A DNA stretch of 64,000 bases from contig CANBCI010000001.1 of the NCBI GenBank assembly GCA_947367055.1, forward strand, positions 62,001 to 126,000. The letters run 5' to 3'. The stretch is from an uncultured Alphaproteobacteria bacterium (GTDB lineage Bacteria > Pseudomonadota > Alphaproteobacteria > Rs-D84). A model generated the notes under the pieces. The model was not told the DNA's origin, made no database searches, and saw only the letters and a program-made list of their open reading frames with translations. Within the stretch, counting starts at the first letter, position 1, and each line of letters opens with the position of its first letter. Positions 1-8,506 of the stretch are shown here, one piece after another. The position numbers were made by a program, and so were the translations under genes.

Positions 1-531
1 ATGTACCAATGGTACATGGTGTCGTTTATACTGTTCGTACTGGCCGCGGTATCCGACTTCTTTGACGGGTGGCTGGCAAAAAAATATAATGCGACATCAA
101 AAATCGGCGGCGTGCTGGATCACATCGGGGACAAATTCCTGGTTGTGAACACGATGATAATGCTATCTATCATGATGCCGGTATGGTTCATATTTATCCC
201 GATTATAATAATGATTGCGCGCGAATTGTACATCAGCGGCCTGCGCGAATTCCTGGGGACCCAGAAAATCGAAATGCCGGTACCCAAGGCACGCTTTTCA
301 ATGGGAAAAATCAAAACCACATTGCAAATGGTTGCATTGTCTGCGTTCCTGCTGCTGTTTGTATTAACCACGTTTATAACCCCGGAAACAATCACACGCA
401 CATACCTGATGCTGATGAACATCTTGTCCCAGGTTGGAATTACTGTTCTGTGGGCGGCATTGGCTGCATCATTGTGGTCGGCCACGCAATACACACGGAC
501 ATTTGCGGAAAAATTAAAGAAAATAAAATAA
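1..531 (+). CDS. pgsA: CDP-diacylglycerol-glycerol-3-phosphate 3-phosphatidyltransferase, 5' partial
   Basis: Integral membrane enzyme that makes phosphatidylglycerol phosphate from CDP-diacylglycerol and glycerol-3-phosphate. The CDP-alcohol phosphotransferase motif lies at about residues 18-44: DFFDGWLA, then G, then D and D in HIGDK, although the usual Arg of the AR pair is Lys here. Four or so hydrophobic segments follow. The family usually has about 180-200 residues and starts with a conserved NLPNxLTxxR helix, which is missing here. The ATG at position 1 is therefore probably internal and the true start lies before the window. A strong terminator follows the stop codon. Confidence 0.88.
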   Translation: MYQWYMVSFILFVLAAVSDFFDGWLAKKYNATSKIGGVLDHIGDKFLVVNTMIMLSIMMPVWFIFIPIIIMIARELYISGLREFLGTQKIEMPVPKARFSMGKIKTTLQMVALSAFLLLFVLTTFITPETITRTYLMLMNILSQVGITVLWAALAASLWSATQYTRTFAEKLKKIK

Positions 532-541
532 CAACAAAATC

Positions 542-567
542 GGCCGGCGAAAACGCCGGCCCTTTTT
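542..567 (+). terminator. Rho-independent terminator of pgsA
   Basis: An 8-bp perfect GC stem (GGCCGGCG, loop AAAA, CGCCGGCC) is followed by C and five T. It ends the pgsA transcript just before the promoter of the next gene. Confidence 0.9.
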
Positions 568-571
568 ATTA

Positions 572-600
572 TTGAAAAATATCACACAAATCCCTATAAT
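572..600 (+). promoter_or_regulatory. Promoter of the cysteine-rich protein gene at 674
   Basis: TTGAAA (572-577), a 17-nt spacer and a perfect TATAAT (595-600). The -10 box lies inside the sequence shared with the inverted copy near 14.8 kb, but the -35 box does not. Transcription should start near 607, giving a leader of about 67 nt with an A7 tract and a small dyad at 649-660. Confidence 0.75.
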
Positions 601-964
601 TACAGGCATGCGGGGCGAAGGACAAAAGCCCAAAAAAACGGTCGTTTCACTTGTGCAAGTAGCGGAGGGACATATGCGGCACAAATCGTGGATATTTTCT
701 GATAAGACAATGCTGAATTTAATCCACCGTTTTCTTTTCTCTACATTAGTGCTGATATGTGTAAATCCGTTTGCATATGGTGCGGGCTACACATGCCCCG
801 CATATAAAAAATACACATCGTGCAGTTCCGGGTATTATCTGAACGGGACGGGTGCGGGAAATTCGTGTGATGCGTGTCCGTCCGGGTGCACATGTGCCGG
901 CGGTACTGCACAGCCTGTATGCAACTGTGACCCTGGATATTATAAATTAAACGGCGAATGCGTT
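589..964 (+). repeat. Inverted long repeat, copy 1 (leader and N-terminal part of a cysteine-rich protein)
   Basis: This 376-bp segment is identical to the reverse complement of 14470-14846 except for one A in a homopolymer (A7 here, A8 there). It covers the -10 box, the 5' untranslated region, the signal peptide and about 97 codons. Identity stops abruptly after the GECV codons at 964, after which the two genes differ at nucleotide level. Confidence 0.95.
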
Positions 965-2206
965 GAATGCGGCGCCGGCGGTTATTACTGCCCCGGCGAC
1001 AATAACAGATACAGATGTCCCGCAAATAACCAAGATTTGGCGATATTATCCGGTGCCGAAGTTCTTGAGCAAAAGCAAGAATGGTCCAGCAGTTCCCCAC
1101 GTTCAACCAATGCCGGTCAATGCATGGGCGACGCTTACATAAAAACAGAATCTGGGACATATCTGGCGGAATGCTCGTGGAACGGCAAAAATTATTATGA
1201 TGCTTGTAACGGTGACTTTTTATGGTACGCGGCAAATACCGGGTATTACTTATATGGATATAAAAGCACATCGTGGGAAGCATGGTATAGCGGCGCGCGC
1301 GCATGCACAAATGCGCCGGCGAACTCGCACTATACAGGCGCCGGCGATCCGGAAACAAACAACTGCCCGTGGATATGCGATGCCGGATACTATCTGTCGG
1401 GCGGCAGCTGCGTACAGTGCGAATCCGTTTATTATTGCCCGGGCGACAACAACCGATATTCATGCCCCACCCCGCAAAGCGATAAATATTATACTTACGG
1501 CTGGGCATATTCAATAAACAGCCCAAAGGGCAGCACATCAATAACACAATGCAATCTGGACAGGGCCCTGGGGGAAACATGGATTTATGAATTCCAATAT
1601 AACGGCCTGTACCGCTGGACCGGTAAATGTTATTATTCCCCAGAAACAGAGATATACAACAACTGCGAAAACGACCGGTATTTTCGTGAATGCAATGCCG
1701 GGTATTATGCCAGCACAATTCCGCTGGGGCCGGGATTCTCCAATTCTTGCCAGCCGTGCGACGCCGGCTCATACACCAAGGCGGCCGGGCACCTGGGCAT
1801 AACGGGCAGCAACGATGATTCATACCATTACGCCACATCATGCACGTTATGTGAAACCGGTACTTACAATGACAAAAGCGCCGGCACATCGTGCACCGCA
1901 TGCACAAACGGGCCCGATAATTCGCATTATGTCGGAACGGGCGCCAATTCCGCCAATTGCCAGTGGGAATGCGACACAGGACATAACAAAACAGTCAAAA
2001 ACACCTGTGCGCCGGTATGTGATGCCGGAATAACCACACTGCGTGTTGGAAATATTTCAATACCGTTATACAAATCCCGAAACACCGCACCGGCATTGAA
2101 CATAGGTTTCAACGGCCAGGTATGCTATGGCGATTTGGCGGACGGTGATGCGGCCGGCGAATTAAACATAAATTACGGTGGAAAAACATATCACACGGCC
2201 AAATAA
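674..2206 (+). CDS. Exported cysteine-rich modular protein (paralogue 1)
   Basis: Function unknown. The start at 674 is chosen because GGAGGG sits 4 nt upstream and the product then opens with a signal peptide ending near the AYGAG residues. The mature part (about 475 residues) is built from repeated short modules of the type GYYLxxxxC, CPGDNNRYxCP and CxxCxxG. These resemble EGF or TNF-receptor-like repeats and are probably held by disulfides. The last 60 residues form a domain shared with the paralogue at 13207-14760: AGITTL, SIPLYK, QVCYG, then a YH-containing end. Its promoter, leader and first 97 codons are practically identical to that paralogue, in inverted orientation. Most likely a surface or periplasmic protein; signs of recent recombination are clear. 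Confidence 0.8.
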   Translation: MRHKSWIFSDKTMLNLIHRFLFSTLVLICVNPFAYGAGYTCPAYKKYTSCSSGYYLNGTGAGNSCDACPSGCTCAGGTAQPVCNCDPGYYKLNGECVECGAGGYYCPGDNNRYRCPANNQDLAILSGAEVLEQKQEWSSSSPRSTNAGQCMGDAYIKTESGTYLAECSWNGKNYYDACNGDFLWYAANTGYYLYGYKSTSWEAWYSGARACTNAPANSHYTGAGDPETNNCPWICDAGYYLSGGSCVQCESVYYCPGDNNRYSCPTPQSDKYYTYGWAYSINSPKGSTSITQCNLDRALGETWIYEFQYNGLYRWTGKCYYSPETEIYNNCENDRYFRECNAGYYASTIPLGPGFSNSCQPCDAGSYTKAAGHLGITGSNDDSYHYATSCTLCETGTYNDKSAGTSCTACTNGPDNSHYVGTGANSANCQWECDTGHNKTVKNTCAPVCDAGITTLRVGNISIPLYKSRNTAPALNIGFNGQVCYGDLADGDAAGELNINYGGKTYHTAK

Positions 2207-2207
2207 A

Positions 2208-2228
2208 AATCCCGCGTAATGCGGGATT
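2208..2228. terminator. Bidirectional terminator between convergent genes
   Basis: AATCCCGC, a 5-nt loop and GCGGGATT. On the minus strand the stem is followed by a longer T-rich tract, so it mainly serves dnaJ; it also ends the cysteine-rich gene. Confidence 0.8.
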
Positions 2229-2231
2229 GTA

Positions 2232-3380
2232 TTAAAACCAGCCTTTTTTATCCGATTTGGTTTCGGCAAATTCCTTTAATATCTTCTTTTGCTTTTCCGT
2301 AAGTTTTGTCGGAATTCGTGTCGCAATGTCTATGTACATGTCACCGAACGAACCGGCACGGCGCCCCGGCATGCCATGCCCGCGAACGCGCAATTTTTCA
2401 CCAATCTGGGTTCCGGCGGGCACCTTTACCGACAAGGTCTTGTCATCAATCGTTTCGACATCAATTTCACCACCCAGCGCCAATGTTGTAAACGGCACCT
2501 CGATACGAGTGATTAAATCCGCCCCCTGGCGTACAAATCGCTTGTCTGGGCGCACACGCACATCCAGATAGAAATCGCCCGCCGGCGCCCCGTTTTGACC
2601 GGCCTCGCCCTGCCCGGCCAAACGCAGGCGGGCCCCGTCATCAATACCGGCCGGAATTTTTACGTCCAGCGTACGTTGTTTGTGCACGGTGCCGTCCCCG
2701 CCGCATTCTGTGCATTTTTTATCAATCTTGCGCCCCAGGCCATTACATTCCGGGCAAGGCGTCTCCATTGCAAAAAATCCCTGGCGCGTGTGGACATATC
2801 CCGTTCCGTGGCAGTTTTGACATTCTGGCGCCGGCTTGCCGTCAGCCGTTCCAAACCCATGACATTTTTCACATGTCGTGTTTGTTGAAAACTTAACCGT
2901 GTGCGTTTTTCCAAAGTACGCGTCGCGCAGGTCAATTACAACCTCGTCCAGCAGGTCGCGGCCGGCACGCGCCGTCGTCGCCGCGCGCCCCGCACCGGCA
3001 GATGCGCCGGTGCCAAACCCGTCAAAACCAAAACCGCGCATCGCCTCGCGCAGAATGTCTTCCATGCCGCCGGCACCGCCGCCCATATTGAAATGAAACG
3101 CACCATCGCCAAACGGATTTGCCCCGAATCCGGCCCCGGCCGACGCACCGTTTCCGCCCGCGAACGCCGCGTCACCGAAACGATCATACGCCGCCCGCTT
3201 TTGCGGGTCTTTCAATATATCAAACGCATTATTGACTTCTTTGAATTTTTCTTCGGCCGACTTGTCACCCGGATTTTTATCCGGATGATATTTCATAACC
3301 AATTTATGATATGCCTTTTTAATATCTGCGTCGGACGCGTCACGGGCGACACCCAAAACTTCATATGGATTTTTATTCAT
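2232..3380 (-). CDS. dnaJ: Molecular chaperone DnaJ (Hsp40)
   Basis: Co-chaperone that stimulates DnaK ATPase activity and delivers substrates. At 382 residues it is full length. The J domain (residues 1-70) contains HPD within YHPDKNPGD, and a Gly/Phe-rich linker follows. The zinc domain has all four CxxCxGxG motifs ([32 protein letters not shown]) before the C-terminal substrate-binding domain. The ATG at 3380 has a GGGA ribosome site and begins directly at the J domain; an upstream TTG would add eight unconserved residues. Neither dnaK nor grpE is adjacent. Confidence 0.97.
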   Translation of the reverse strand: MNKNPYEVLGVARDASDADIKKAYHKLVMKYHPDKNPGDKSAEEKFKEVNNAFDILKDPQKRAAYDRFGDAAFAGGNGASAGAGFGANPFGDGAFHFNMGGGAGGMEDILREAMRGFGFDGFGTGASAGAGRAATTARAGRDLLDEVVIDLRDAYFGKTHTVKFSTNTTCEKCHGFGTADGKPAPECQNCHGTGYVHTRQGFFAMETPCPECNGLGRKIDKKCTECGGDGTVHKQRTLDVKIPAGIDDGARLRLAGQGEAGQNGAPAGDFYLDVRVRPDKRFVRQGADLITRIEVPFTTLALGGEIDVETIDDKTLSVKVPAGTQIGEKLRVRGHGMPGRRAGSFGDMYIDIATRIPTKLTEKQKKILKEFAETKSDKKGWF

Positions 3381-3445
3381 CGCATAATTCCCATTTATTT
3401 CCAAGATTATATAGGTTTAATTATACACAAAATCAAGCCCATAAA

Positions 3446-3474
3446 AACAAAAAAGGATGGGAATATACCCATCC
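3446..3474 (-). terminator. Terminator of the HAD gene
   Basis: Perfect 7-bp stem GGATGGG/CCCATCC with a 6-nt loop, followed on the minus strand by TTTTTTGTTTTT. Confidence 0.85.
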
Positions 3475-3478
3475 ATTG

Positions 3479-4072
3479 TCAAAGCTTTTTAACCCGCATG
3501 TAATCTGCAAATGCAGCCAAACTTTCAAAGTTCATCGCAGCATACTTTTGGCACGCCTGTTTTACGGCGCCCTTGTTCGCGGATATAAATACCGGCGACG
3601 CGTTTATCATGTACGCACTGCGAATATTATGCAACGAATCATCCAAAACATACATATGGTCAAAAACGGGCTTTGCCATGCGGTAAAAATTAATCTTCGG
3701 CTTGTCCAAACCCAAAAGTTCATACCTGTTGATTTTATTCATGCATGCCGCACGTGAACGATAAAACTTTTCCAATCCGACCGTATCCGATTCAAACGGC
3801 ATTGTCGAACACACATCAACCGAACAATCGCCGCGGCTGGTCAGATAGTCAATAGCCGCCTCGGCCCCGGGCAAAAATTTTGCATTTTCACGACATTCAC
3901 GAATTAAATCGGATATTTCATCCAAAATTTCCGCGCGATATGCCTCGGCACAAAATTTTACCAGCATCGCCGACGCACGAAAATATCCATACTTTTTAAA
4001 TCCCGTTTTTATAACCAGTTCCTTAATCGGCTCAAAAACAACGCCGTCCAAATCCAATATTATTTTAGCCAT
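3479..4072 (-). CDS. HAD-superfamily hydrolase
   Basis: Small 197-residue protein of the haloacid-dehalogenase fold. Motif I at residues 4-11 (ILDLDGVV) carries the nucleophile Asp and the second acid Asp two residues on. Near residue 145 a DDSLHN motif matches the metal-binding motif III/IV acidic pair. The rest is helical cap and core and does not tell the substrate; it resembles 5'-nucleotidase or phosphoglycolate-phosphatase-like members. The ATG at 4072 has AAGGA 7 nt upstream. It is transcribed alone, divergent from parE and ended by a strong terminator. Confidence 0.75.
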   Translation of the reverse strand: MAKIILDLDGVVFEPIKELVIKTGFKKYGYFRASAMLVKFCAEAYRAEILDEISDLIRECRENAKFLPGAEAAIDYLTSRGDCSVDVCSTMPFESDTVGLEKFYRSRAACMNKINRYELLGLDKPKINFYRMAKPVFDHMYVLDDSLHNIRSAYMINASPVFISANKGAVKQACQKYAAMNFESLAAFADYMRVKKL

Positions 4073-4134
4073 ACAATCATCCTTGCCAAAACAAATTACA
4101 CAAAAGCCCCACGGTTTGTCAAGAATTGTTTCGC

Positions 4135-4163
4135 TTGCGAAAAATCAAATTTTGCGCTAATAA
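4135..4163 (+). promoter_or_regulatory. Promoter of parE, predicted leaderless
   Basis: TTGCGA (4135-4140), a 17-nt spacer, then TAATAA (4158-4163). The predicted start point, about 7 nt further on, falls 2-3 nt before the ATG at 4173, and no Shine-Dalgarno sequence is present. Confidence 0.55.
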
Positions 4164-4172
4164 TGTCATGCT

Positions 4173-6152
4173 ATGACAGATACTAATACACATTCTTATG
4201 ACGCATCAGACATTCAGGTTTTAGAAGGTTTGGAACCCGTTCGCCTGCGGCCGGGCATGTATATCGGCGGCACGGATGAAAAGGCGTGGCATCACCTGCC
4301 GGTGGAAATAATGGATAACTCCATTGACGAGGCGGTCGCCGGATTCGCAAAAAAAATATCGGTGAACCTGATTGATGCGAAAACAATTGAAATAACCGAC
4401 GACGGACGCGGCATTCCGGTTGACGAACATCCAAAATACCCCGGCAAATCCGCGTTGGAGGTTATACTTACCACCCTGCATTCGGGCGGCAAGTTCAACA
4501 ATAATGTCTACAAGACAAGTGGCGGTCTGCACGGGGTCGGTTCGGCCGTGGTGAACGCGTTAAGCGCGGAAATGATTGTCACCATTTCACGCGACGGATA
4601 CGAATGGCGCCAGACCTTTTCCCGCGGCAAACCAACCAGCCCAATGACACGCGGCGATGCGACACGCGCGCACGGCACAAAAATCCGCTTTACAATTGAC
4701 GATGAAATATTCGGCGCAAACGCGGTTTTCAAGCCGATAAAAATATACCGCATGGCGCAGGCAAAATCCTTTCTGTCGCGCGGGGTGAAAATTGAATGGA
4801 AATGCAACCCGCTGCTCTTAACCGAAGATATGGGCATCCCCTCCGACACAACATTTTATTATCCGAACGGCGTCGCCGACTTTCTGGAAGAAAAAACAAA
4901 ATCCAAACCGCGTATTTTGCCACGCATATTCAGCGGATCAGTTGATTTCCCCGATGACACGGGACGCGTTGAATGGGCGCTGACATTCCTGACGGATGAA
5001 AACGGCGCGGCATCTGACGATGGATTCTTTTCATCATACTGCAACACGATTGCGACAATTGACGGCGGCACACATGAAACCGGATTTAAATCCGCCATTA
5101 CCAAGGGGATAAAGGCGTACGGTGAAAAAACCAATAACAAACAGGCCGCCGCAATTATCGGCGACGACGTCTTTGATTCGGTTGCGGCAATTGTTTCGGT
5201 GTTTTACAAAACCCCGCAATTTCTGGGGCAAACCAAAGAGAAATTATCCAATCCAGAGGTTGCGCGCTATACCGAAAACGCACTGCGTGACCCGTGGGAA
5301 ATATTCCTGGCGTCCGATCCGAAAACATCAAACGCGTTGCTGGAATTTGTAATAAACCTTGCAAATGCGCGCATCAAGACAAAACAGGTCAAGGATGTCG
5401 CACGCAAAACACCAACCAAGCGCATACGCATGCCGGCAAAACTGGCCGATTGTTCAAAGCACGGCGTCGCTGGAACAGAACTGTTTATTGTAGAGGGCGA
5501 ATCGGCGGGTGGCACCGCAAAACAGGCGCGCGACCGCGCGACCCAGGCGATTATGCCCCTGCGCGGCAAGGTGTTAAATGTTATATCAAATTCTGATGAA
5601 CGCTTTGGCGCAAACAAAGAATTAAACGAACTGATTGAAATCATCGGTGCTGGCACCGCCAAGGATTGGAACGAAGACAAGTTGCGCTATGAAAAAATAA
5701 TTGTGATGACCGATGCCGACGTGGACGGCAGCCATATTGCATCACTGTTAATGGCGTTCTTTTACCAGCATATGCCGCAATTGATATACGGGGGGCATCT
5801 GTACCTGTCATGTCCGCCGTTATATAAACTGACATGCGGGACCGAATCGATTTATGTGGACACCGACGAAGAACTTGAAGAATTAAAGAACGGCAAATAT
5901 AAAAACAAAAAAATTGAAATTTCACGCTTCAAGGGACTTGGCGAGATGATGCCGAACCAGCTAAAGGAAACCACCATGTCGCCGAAAACACGGCGCCTGA
6001 TTCGTGTCGATTTGCCGCCACGCACCGCCGACGGCGCAGACGACACGGAAAAAACGCGAACAATCGTTTCGGAACTTATGGGTAAAAAACCCGAATTTCG
6101 GTTTAAATTCATAACGGAACACGCGCAATTCGTTAAAGACCTGTTCGTATAA
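4173..6152 (+). CDS. parE: DNA topoisomerase IV subunit B
   Basis: ATPase subunit of the type II topoisomerase that unlinks daughter chromosomes; its partner ParC is not in the window. The GHKL ATPase domain has EIMDNSIDE, DDGRGIP and GGLHGVGSAVVNALS. The Toprim domain has IVEGESAGG (near residue 435) and MTDADVDGSH. The C-terminal end has RFKGLGEMMP. Length (659 residues) and the GGTDEKAxHHL stretch fit ParE rather than the longer GyrB. No ribosome site precedes the ATG; the -10 box ends 9 nt before it. Its stop overlaps the ATG of the next gene (TAATG). Confidence 0.9.
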   Translation: MTDTNTHSYDASDIQVLEGLEPVRLRPGMYIGGTDEKAWHHLPVEIMDNSIDEAVAGFAKKISVNLIDAKTIEITDDGRGIPVDEHPKYPGKSALEVILTTLHSGGKFNNNVYKTSGGLHGVGSAVVNALSAEMIVTISRDGYEWRQTFSRGKPTSPMTRGDATRAHGTKIRFTIDDEIFGANAVFKPIKIYRMAQAKSFLSRGVKIEWKCNPLLLTEDMGIPSDTTFYYPNGVADFLEEKTKSKPRILPRIFSGSVDFPDDTGRVEWALTFLTDENGAASDDGFFSSYCNTIATIDGGTHETGFKSAITKGIKAYGEKTNNKQAAAIIGDDVFDSVAAIVSVFYKTPQFLGQTKEKLSNPEVARYTENALRDPWEIFLASDPKTSNALLEFVINLANARIKTKQVKDVARKTPTKRIRMPAKLADCSKHGVAGTELFIVEGESAGGTAKQARDRATQAIMPLRGKVLNVISNSDERFGANKELNELIEIIGAGTAKDWNEDKLRYEKIIVMTDADVDGSHIASLLMAFFYQHMPQLIYGGHLYLSCPPLYKLTCGTESIYVDTDEELEELKNGKYKNKKIEISRFKGLGEMMPNQLKETTMSPKTRRLIRVDLPPRTADGADDTEKTRTIVSELMGKKPEFRFKFITEHAQFVKDLFV

Positions 6153-6403
6153 TGCCGAATTTACCGCCCCGCCCCGACATAACGCGACTGCACACAACGC
6201 CAATGGGCGCGGGGCGGATTCGGCGTAACCTGTCACTTTGCCCGAATACGGATGCGGTGGATTTTGTGCGGCGCATTGTATCCGCGGCCCCCGATTGTAA
6301 CATCATTTCCCGTGGCAAGAACTTTTATGTACATACCCGCAACATTGTAATAACCATAAACGCGCACAGCAACACCATTATCACTGCGCATAAAACCGTA
6401 TAA
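6152..6403 (+). CDS. DUF3781 family protein
   Basis: Small 83-residue protein whose pattern matches DUF3781: LHTTxxGxxRIRRNLxL near the start, a middle stretch ending in a Cys, then SRGKNFYV and a terminal ITINAxSxTIITAHK. The biochemical role of the family is unknown to me. Its ATG overlaps the parE stop codon by one base, so it is translationally coupled to parE and probably co-transcribed. Confidence 0.75.
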   Translation: MPNLPPRPDITRLHTTPMGAGRIRRNLSLCPNTDAVDFVRRIVSAAPDCNIISRGKNFYVHTRNIVITINAHSNTIITAHKTV

Positions 6404-6408
6404 AAATA

Positions 6409-6436
6409 TTGACAATTTAATTTTTTGTGTTTTAAT
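6409..6436 (+). promoter_or_regulatory. Promoter of the gene at 6465
   Basis: Consensus TTGACA (6409-6414), a 16-nt spacer and TTTAAT (6431-6436), 28 nt before the start codon. Confidence 0.6.
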
Positions 6437-6464
6437 GCTATTAAATAGATACAAAAGGCACAAA

Positions 6465-6893
6465 ATGTCCATATATAAAAATACAAATTATTCCGCCAAA
6501 CCGGCATCATTTACAATGACATGCAAGCCGGGAATATCAAACACGTACAAATTGGATTTTTCCGGCGCCACACCGCAGATTAGTCGTGAATACATAAAAA
6601 AATTTACGCGCAACAAGGCGTCCATTATTCAATCGGAATACAATGAAATCGTTCCATACTTCGGTTTTGATTTGGCACGCACTGTAATTGAATACCTGGA
6701 CAAAGACACCGGCGCGCCTGTAATCATGCTGTTCCCGACAACAACGCACATTTTCGACGGATACAATGAAAAAAATTATATTCAGCATTTAAGCCGCCGC
6801 GCACAAAACGACTTATACAAAGAAATGGAACTTCGTGCGTCTATGATTGACAACTATATAAAAGAAACAATGCACGCAAAAACCTGCATGTAA
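6465..6893 (+). CDS. Hypothetical protein
   Basis: I do not recognise this 142-residue protein. The ATG at 6465 has AAGG 6 nt upstream and a good promoter before it; an ATG 30 nt earlier in frame lacks a ribosome site. No signal peptide or membrane segment is visible. The sequence is mixed and mildly basic, ending in a helical part rich in Lys, Glu and Met. It stands alone between parE-DUF3781 and a convergent exported protein. Confidence 0.6.
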   Translation: MSIYKNTNYSAKPASFTMTCKPGISNTYKLDFSGATPQISREYIKKFTRNKASIIQSEYNEIVPYFGFDLARTVIEYLDKDTGAPVIMLFPTTTHIFDGYNEKNYIQHLSRRAQNDLYKEMELRASMIDNYIKETMHAKTCM

Positions 6894-6900
6894 AACAAAA

Positions 6901-6920
6901 CACCGCCCAACCGGGCGGTG
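6901..6920. terminator. Terminator between convergent genes
   Basis: Perfect 8-bp stem CACCGCCC/GGGCGGTG with loop AACC. The T-rich tail TTTTGTTTT lies on the minus strand, so it chiefly ends the gene at 6941-8347. Confidence 0.85.
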
Positions 6921-6940
6921 TTCCAATAAAAGCCGTTATT

Positions 6941-8347
6941 TTATTTGATACCGACGCGGAACAAATCATCCCAGCCGGCGACCACCTGGCCCCCTACGGT
7001 ACAGCTTATATCTTCAAAGCCGTTCTTTATTTGGTTCTTTTTTATCACGTTACTTGTTATCAGGCCCCCCGCCGTCCCCAGCACCACGCCAGCTATCGAA
7101 TCGGATGCCAGGCGCGTTGTATTGAACTTTCCGTCCTCGTTCTTCCATACCGTCTTTTCAAATCCGTCTGCTATGCCCTTTGCAGATTGCGCCGCTTCCT
7201 TTATCTTGTTTCGGCTCTGACTTTCCAAATTTATTGTGCCGCCAGCGGTCTGCGTTGTCACACAACGGCCATTCGCATCCATCGTTTTGTCTGATTCTAT
7301 ACATACGCATTTCCCCAGCACATAATTCCATTGGGTTTCACTGCCCGCATTACATGCCGCTATAACCGGATTTTCCACGCACCGGTCTTGCTGCCATATT
7401 TTTGTAGTGTCACGGCATATGCATTCTTTCCCATTCCAATAGGCGATGTCATTCCCAGCCTTTTCACAGTTTCCCTTTTCCAATGCCGAATCAGCCATTT
7501 TGCAAGTTTTTGTGGCGGTGTCAAACTCGTAATTTTCATTTATACATTCACACACCTTGCCAACAGTCTTTAGATTTTTTGCCGCATCACATATGCACTT
7601 GCCATTCGACCACACGCCACCAGATGCTTCACAAGGCGCCTTGTTAGGGTTAGGTGCAGTTATTACGACCGGATCTATCTCTATTTCCGGCATATTGTCG
7701 GGATTTTTATCCGGTTTCGGGTTGTTTGACGGCGATTTTGTTGTTGCACCATCACAATCCGTCTCGACCCATCGATCGCCACCAGATGTCAGACAAATAT
7801 AACATTTTTGTTCATTTACAATGCTGCCTTTAAATTTATGGCCGGCATTAACATTTATTTTTTTCCCTTCGGCACATCCGCTTTCGTCATCACATTCATA
7901 TACATTATTACCGGAATATATAAATTCATTATCGTTACCATATTGAACCGAAAAAGCAGTTCTAACCGTGCCGATTTGGGCCGGGCACGCTTTTTCAACA
8001 TATCCTCTTTTCGGCTTTGTCACACCAGATGTCTGTATCTTCCACTTATCACTTATCCCCGTGCTACATTTATATGTAACTTCCTGGTTTATGGTCTGTC
8101 CCATAAAAATGTGTCCGCTTGGCAACGTTATTTCTGTATTATTTTGACAATGCTCATTATCACACTCATAGGCATAGTCACCATAATATAAAAATTCATC
8201 ATCGGTTTGTTGCTGATTACCTGTGTATGAAACTGTTAATCTGGCCTTTCCGCAACCGTTTATTGCACCAGCCGCATCGGCCCCCACAGCATGAGTTATG
8301 CCAAACAGGCAAACCATTGAAACCATAAAAAAGCGCGTAAAGTTCAT
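6941..8347 (-). CDS. Exported cysteine-rich protein with C-terminal glycine zipper
   Basis: Function unknown; 468 residues. A signal peptide (residues 1-25, ending near VGADA) is followed by two similar modules at about 30-110 and 120-200 (SYTGN or QYGND, then EFIYxGxxxYECD, GHxFxGxxxN, and paired Cys). A linker rich in Pro, Asn and Asp follows, then four short modules of the type CxxxGxxWxxGKCxC. The last 80 residues hold a small-residue hydrophobic segment (SIAGVVLGTAGGLITSNVI), a glycine-zipper-like stretch that could insert in a membrane. The ATG at 8347 has GGAGAG 7 nt upstream. Confidence 0.7.
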   Translation of the reverse strand: MNFTRFFMVSMVCLFGITHAVGADAAGAINGCGKARLTVSYTGNQQQTDDEFLYYGDYAYECDNEHCQNNTEITLPSGHIFMGQTINQEVTYKCSTGISDKWKIQTSGVTKPKRGYVEKACPAQIGTVRTAFSVQYGNDNEFIYSGNNVYECDDESGCAEGKKINVNAGHKFKGSIVNEQKCYICLTSGGDRWVETDCDGATTKSPSNNPKPDKNPDNMPEIEIDPVVITAPNPNKAPCEASGGVWSNGKCICDAAKNLKTVGKVCECINENYEFDTATKTCKMADSALEKGNCEKAGNDIAYWNGKECICRDTTKIWQQDRCVENPVIAACNAGSETQWNYVLGKCVCIESDKTMDANGRCVTTQTAGGTINLESQSRNKIKEAAQSAKGIADGFEKTVWKNEDGKFNTTRLASDSIAGVVLGTAGGLITSNVIKKNQIKNGFEDISCTVGGQVVAGWDDLFRVGIK

Positions 8348-8363
8348 AATTTCTCTCCATTTA

Positions 8364-8393
8364 TGCGCAATTCAACGATGATTTGAATGCGCA
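8364..8393 (-). promoter_or_regulatory. Dyad in the leader of the exported protein gene
   Basis: TGCGCA-ATTCAA and TTGAA-TGCGCA form an 11-bp inverted repeat with a one-base bulge and a 7-nt loop. It ends about 5 nt before the GGAGAG ribosome site, so it could mask translation or bind a regulator; there is no T tract for termination. Confidence 0.4.
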
Positions 8394-8506
8394 AACACCT
8401 TGCTTTTATGAATATATTTTATCATAAATTCGGCACCATTCCAATCATGAAATTTACGCGGTTCCAAAAATCATTCACTTATTTTGATTGAATATCCGCC
8501 GTTGTT

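Noticed and set aside
741-1907. Long minus-strand reading frame of 388 codons opposite the cysteine-rich gene
   Set aside because: It mirrors the repetitive coding strand, has no ribosome site and an odd Cys/Arg/His-rich composition, and matches no family; it is a shadow of the real gene.
4173-6152. gyrB instead of parE
   Set aside because: The length of 659 residues and the GGTDEKAxHHL region fit ParE; GyrB of this group is about 800 residues.
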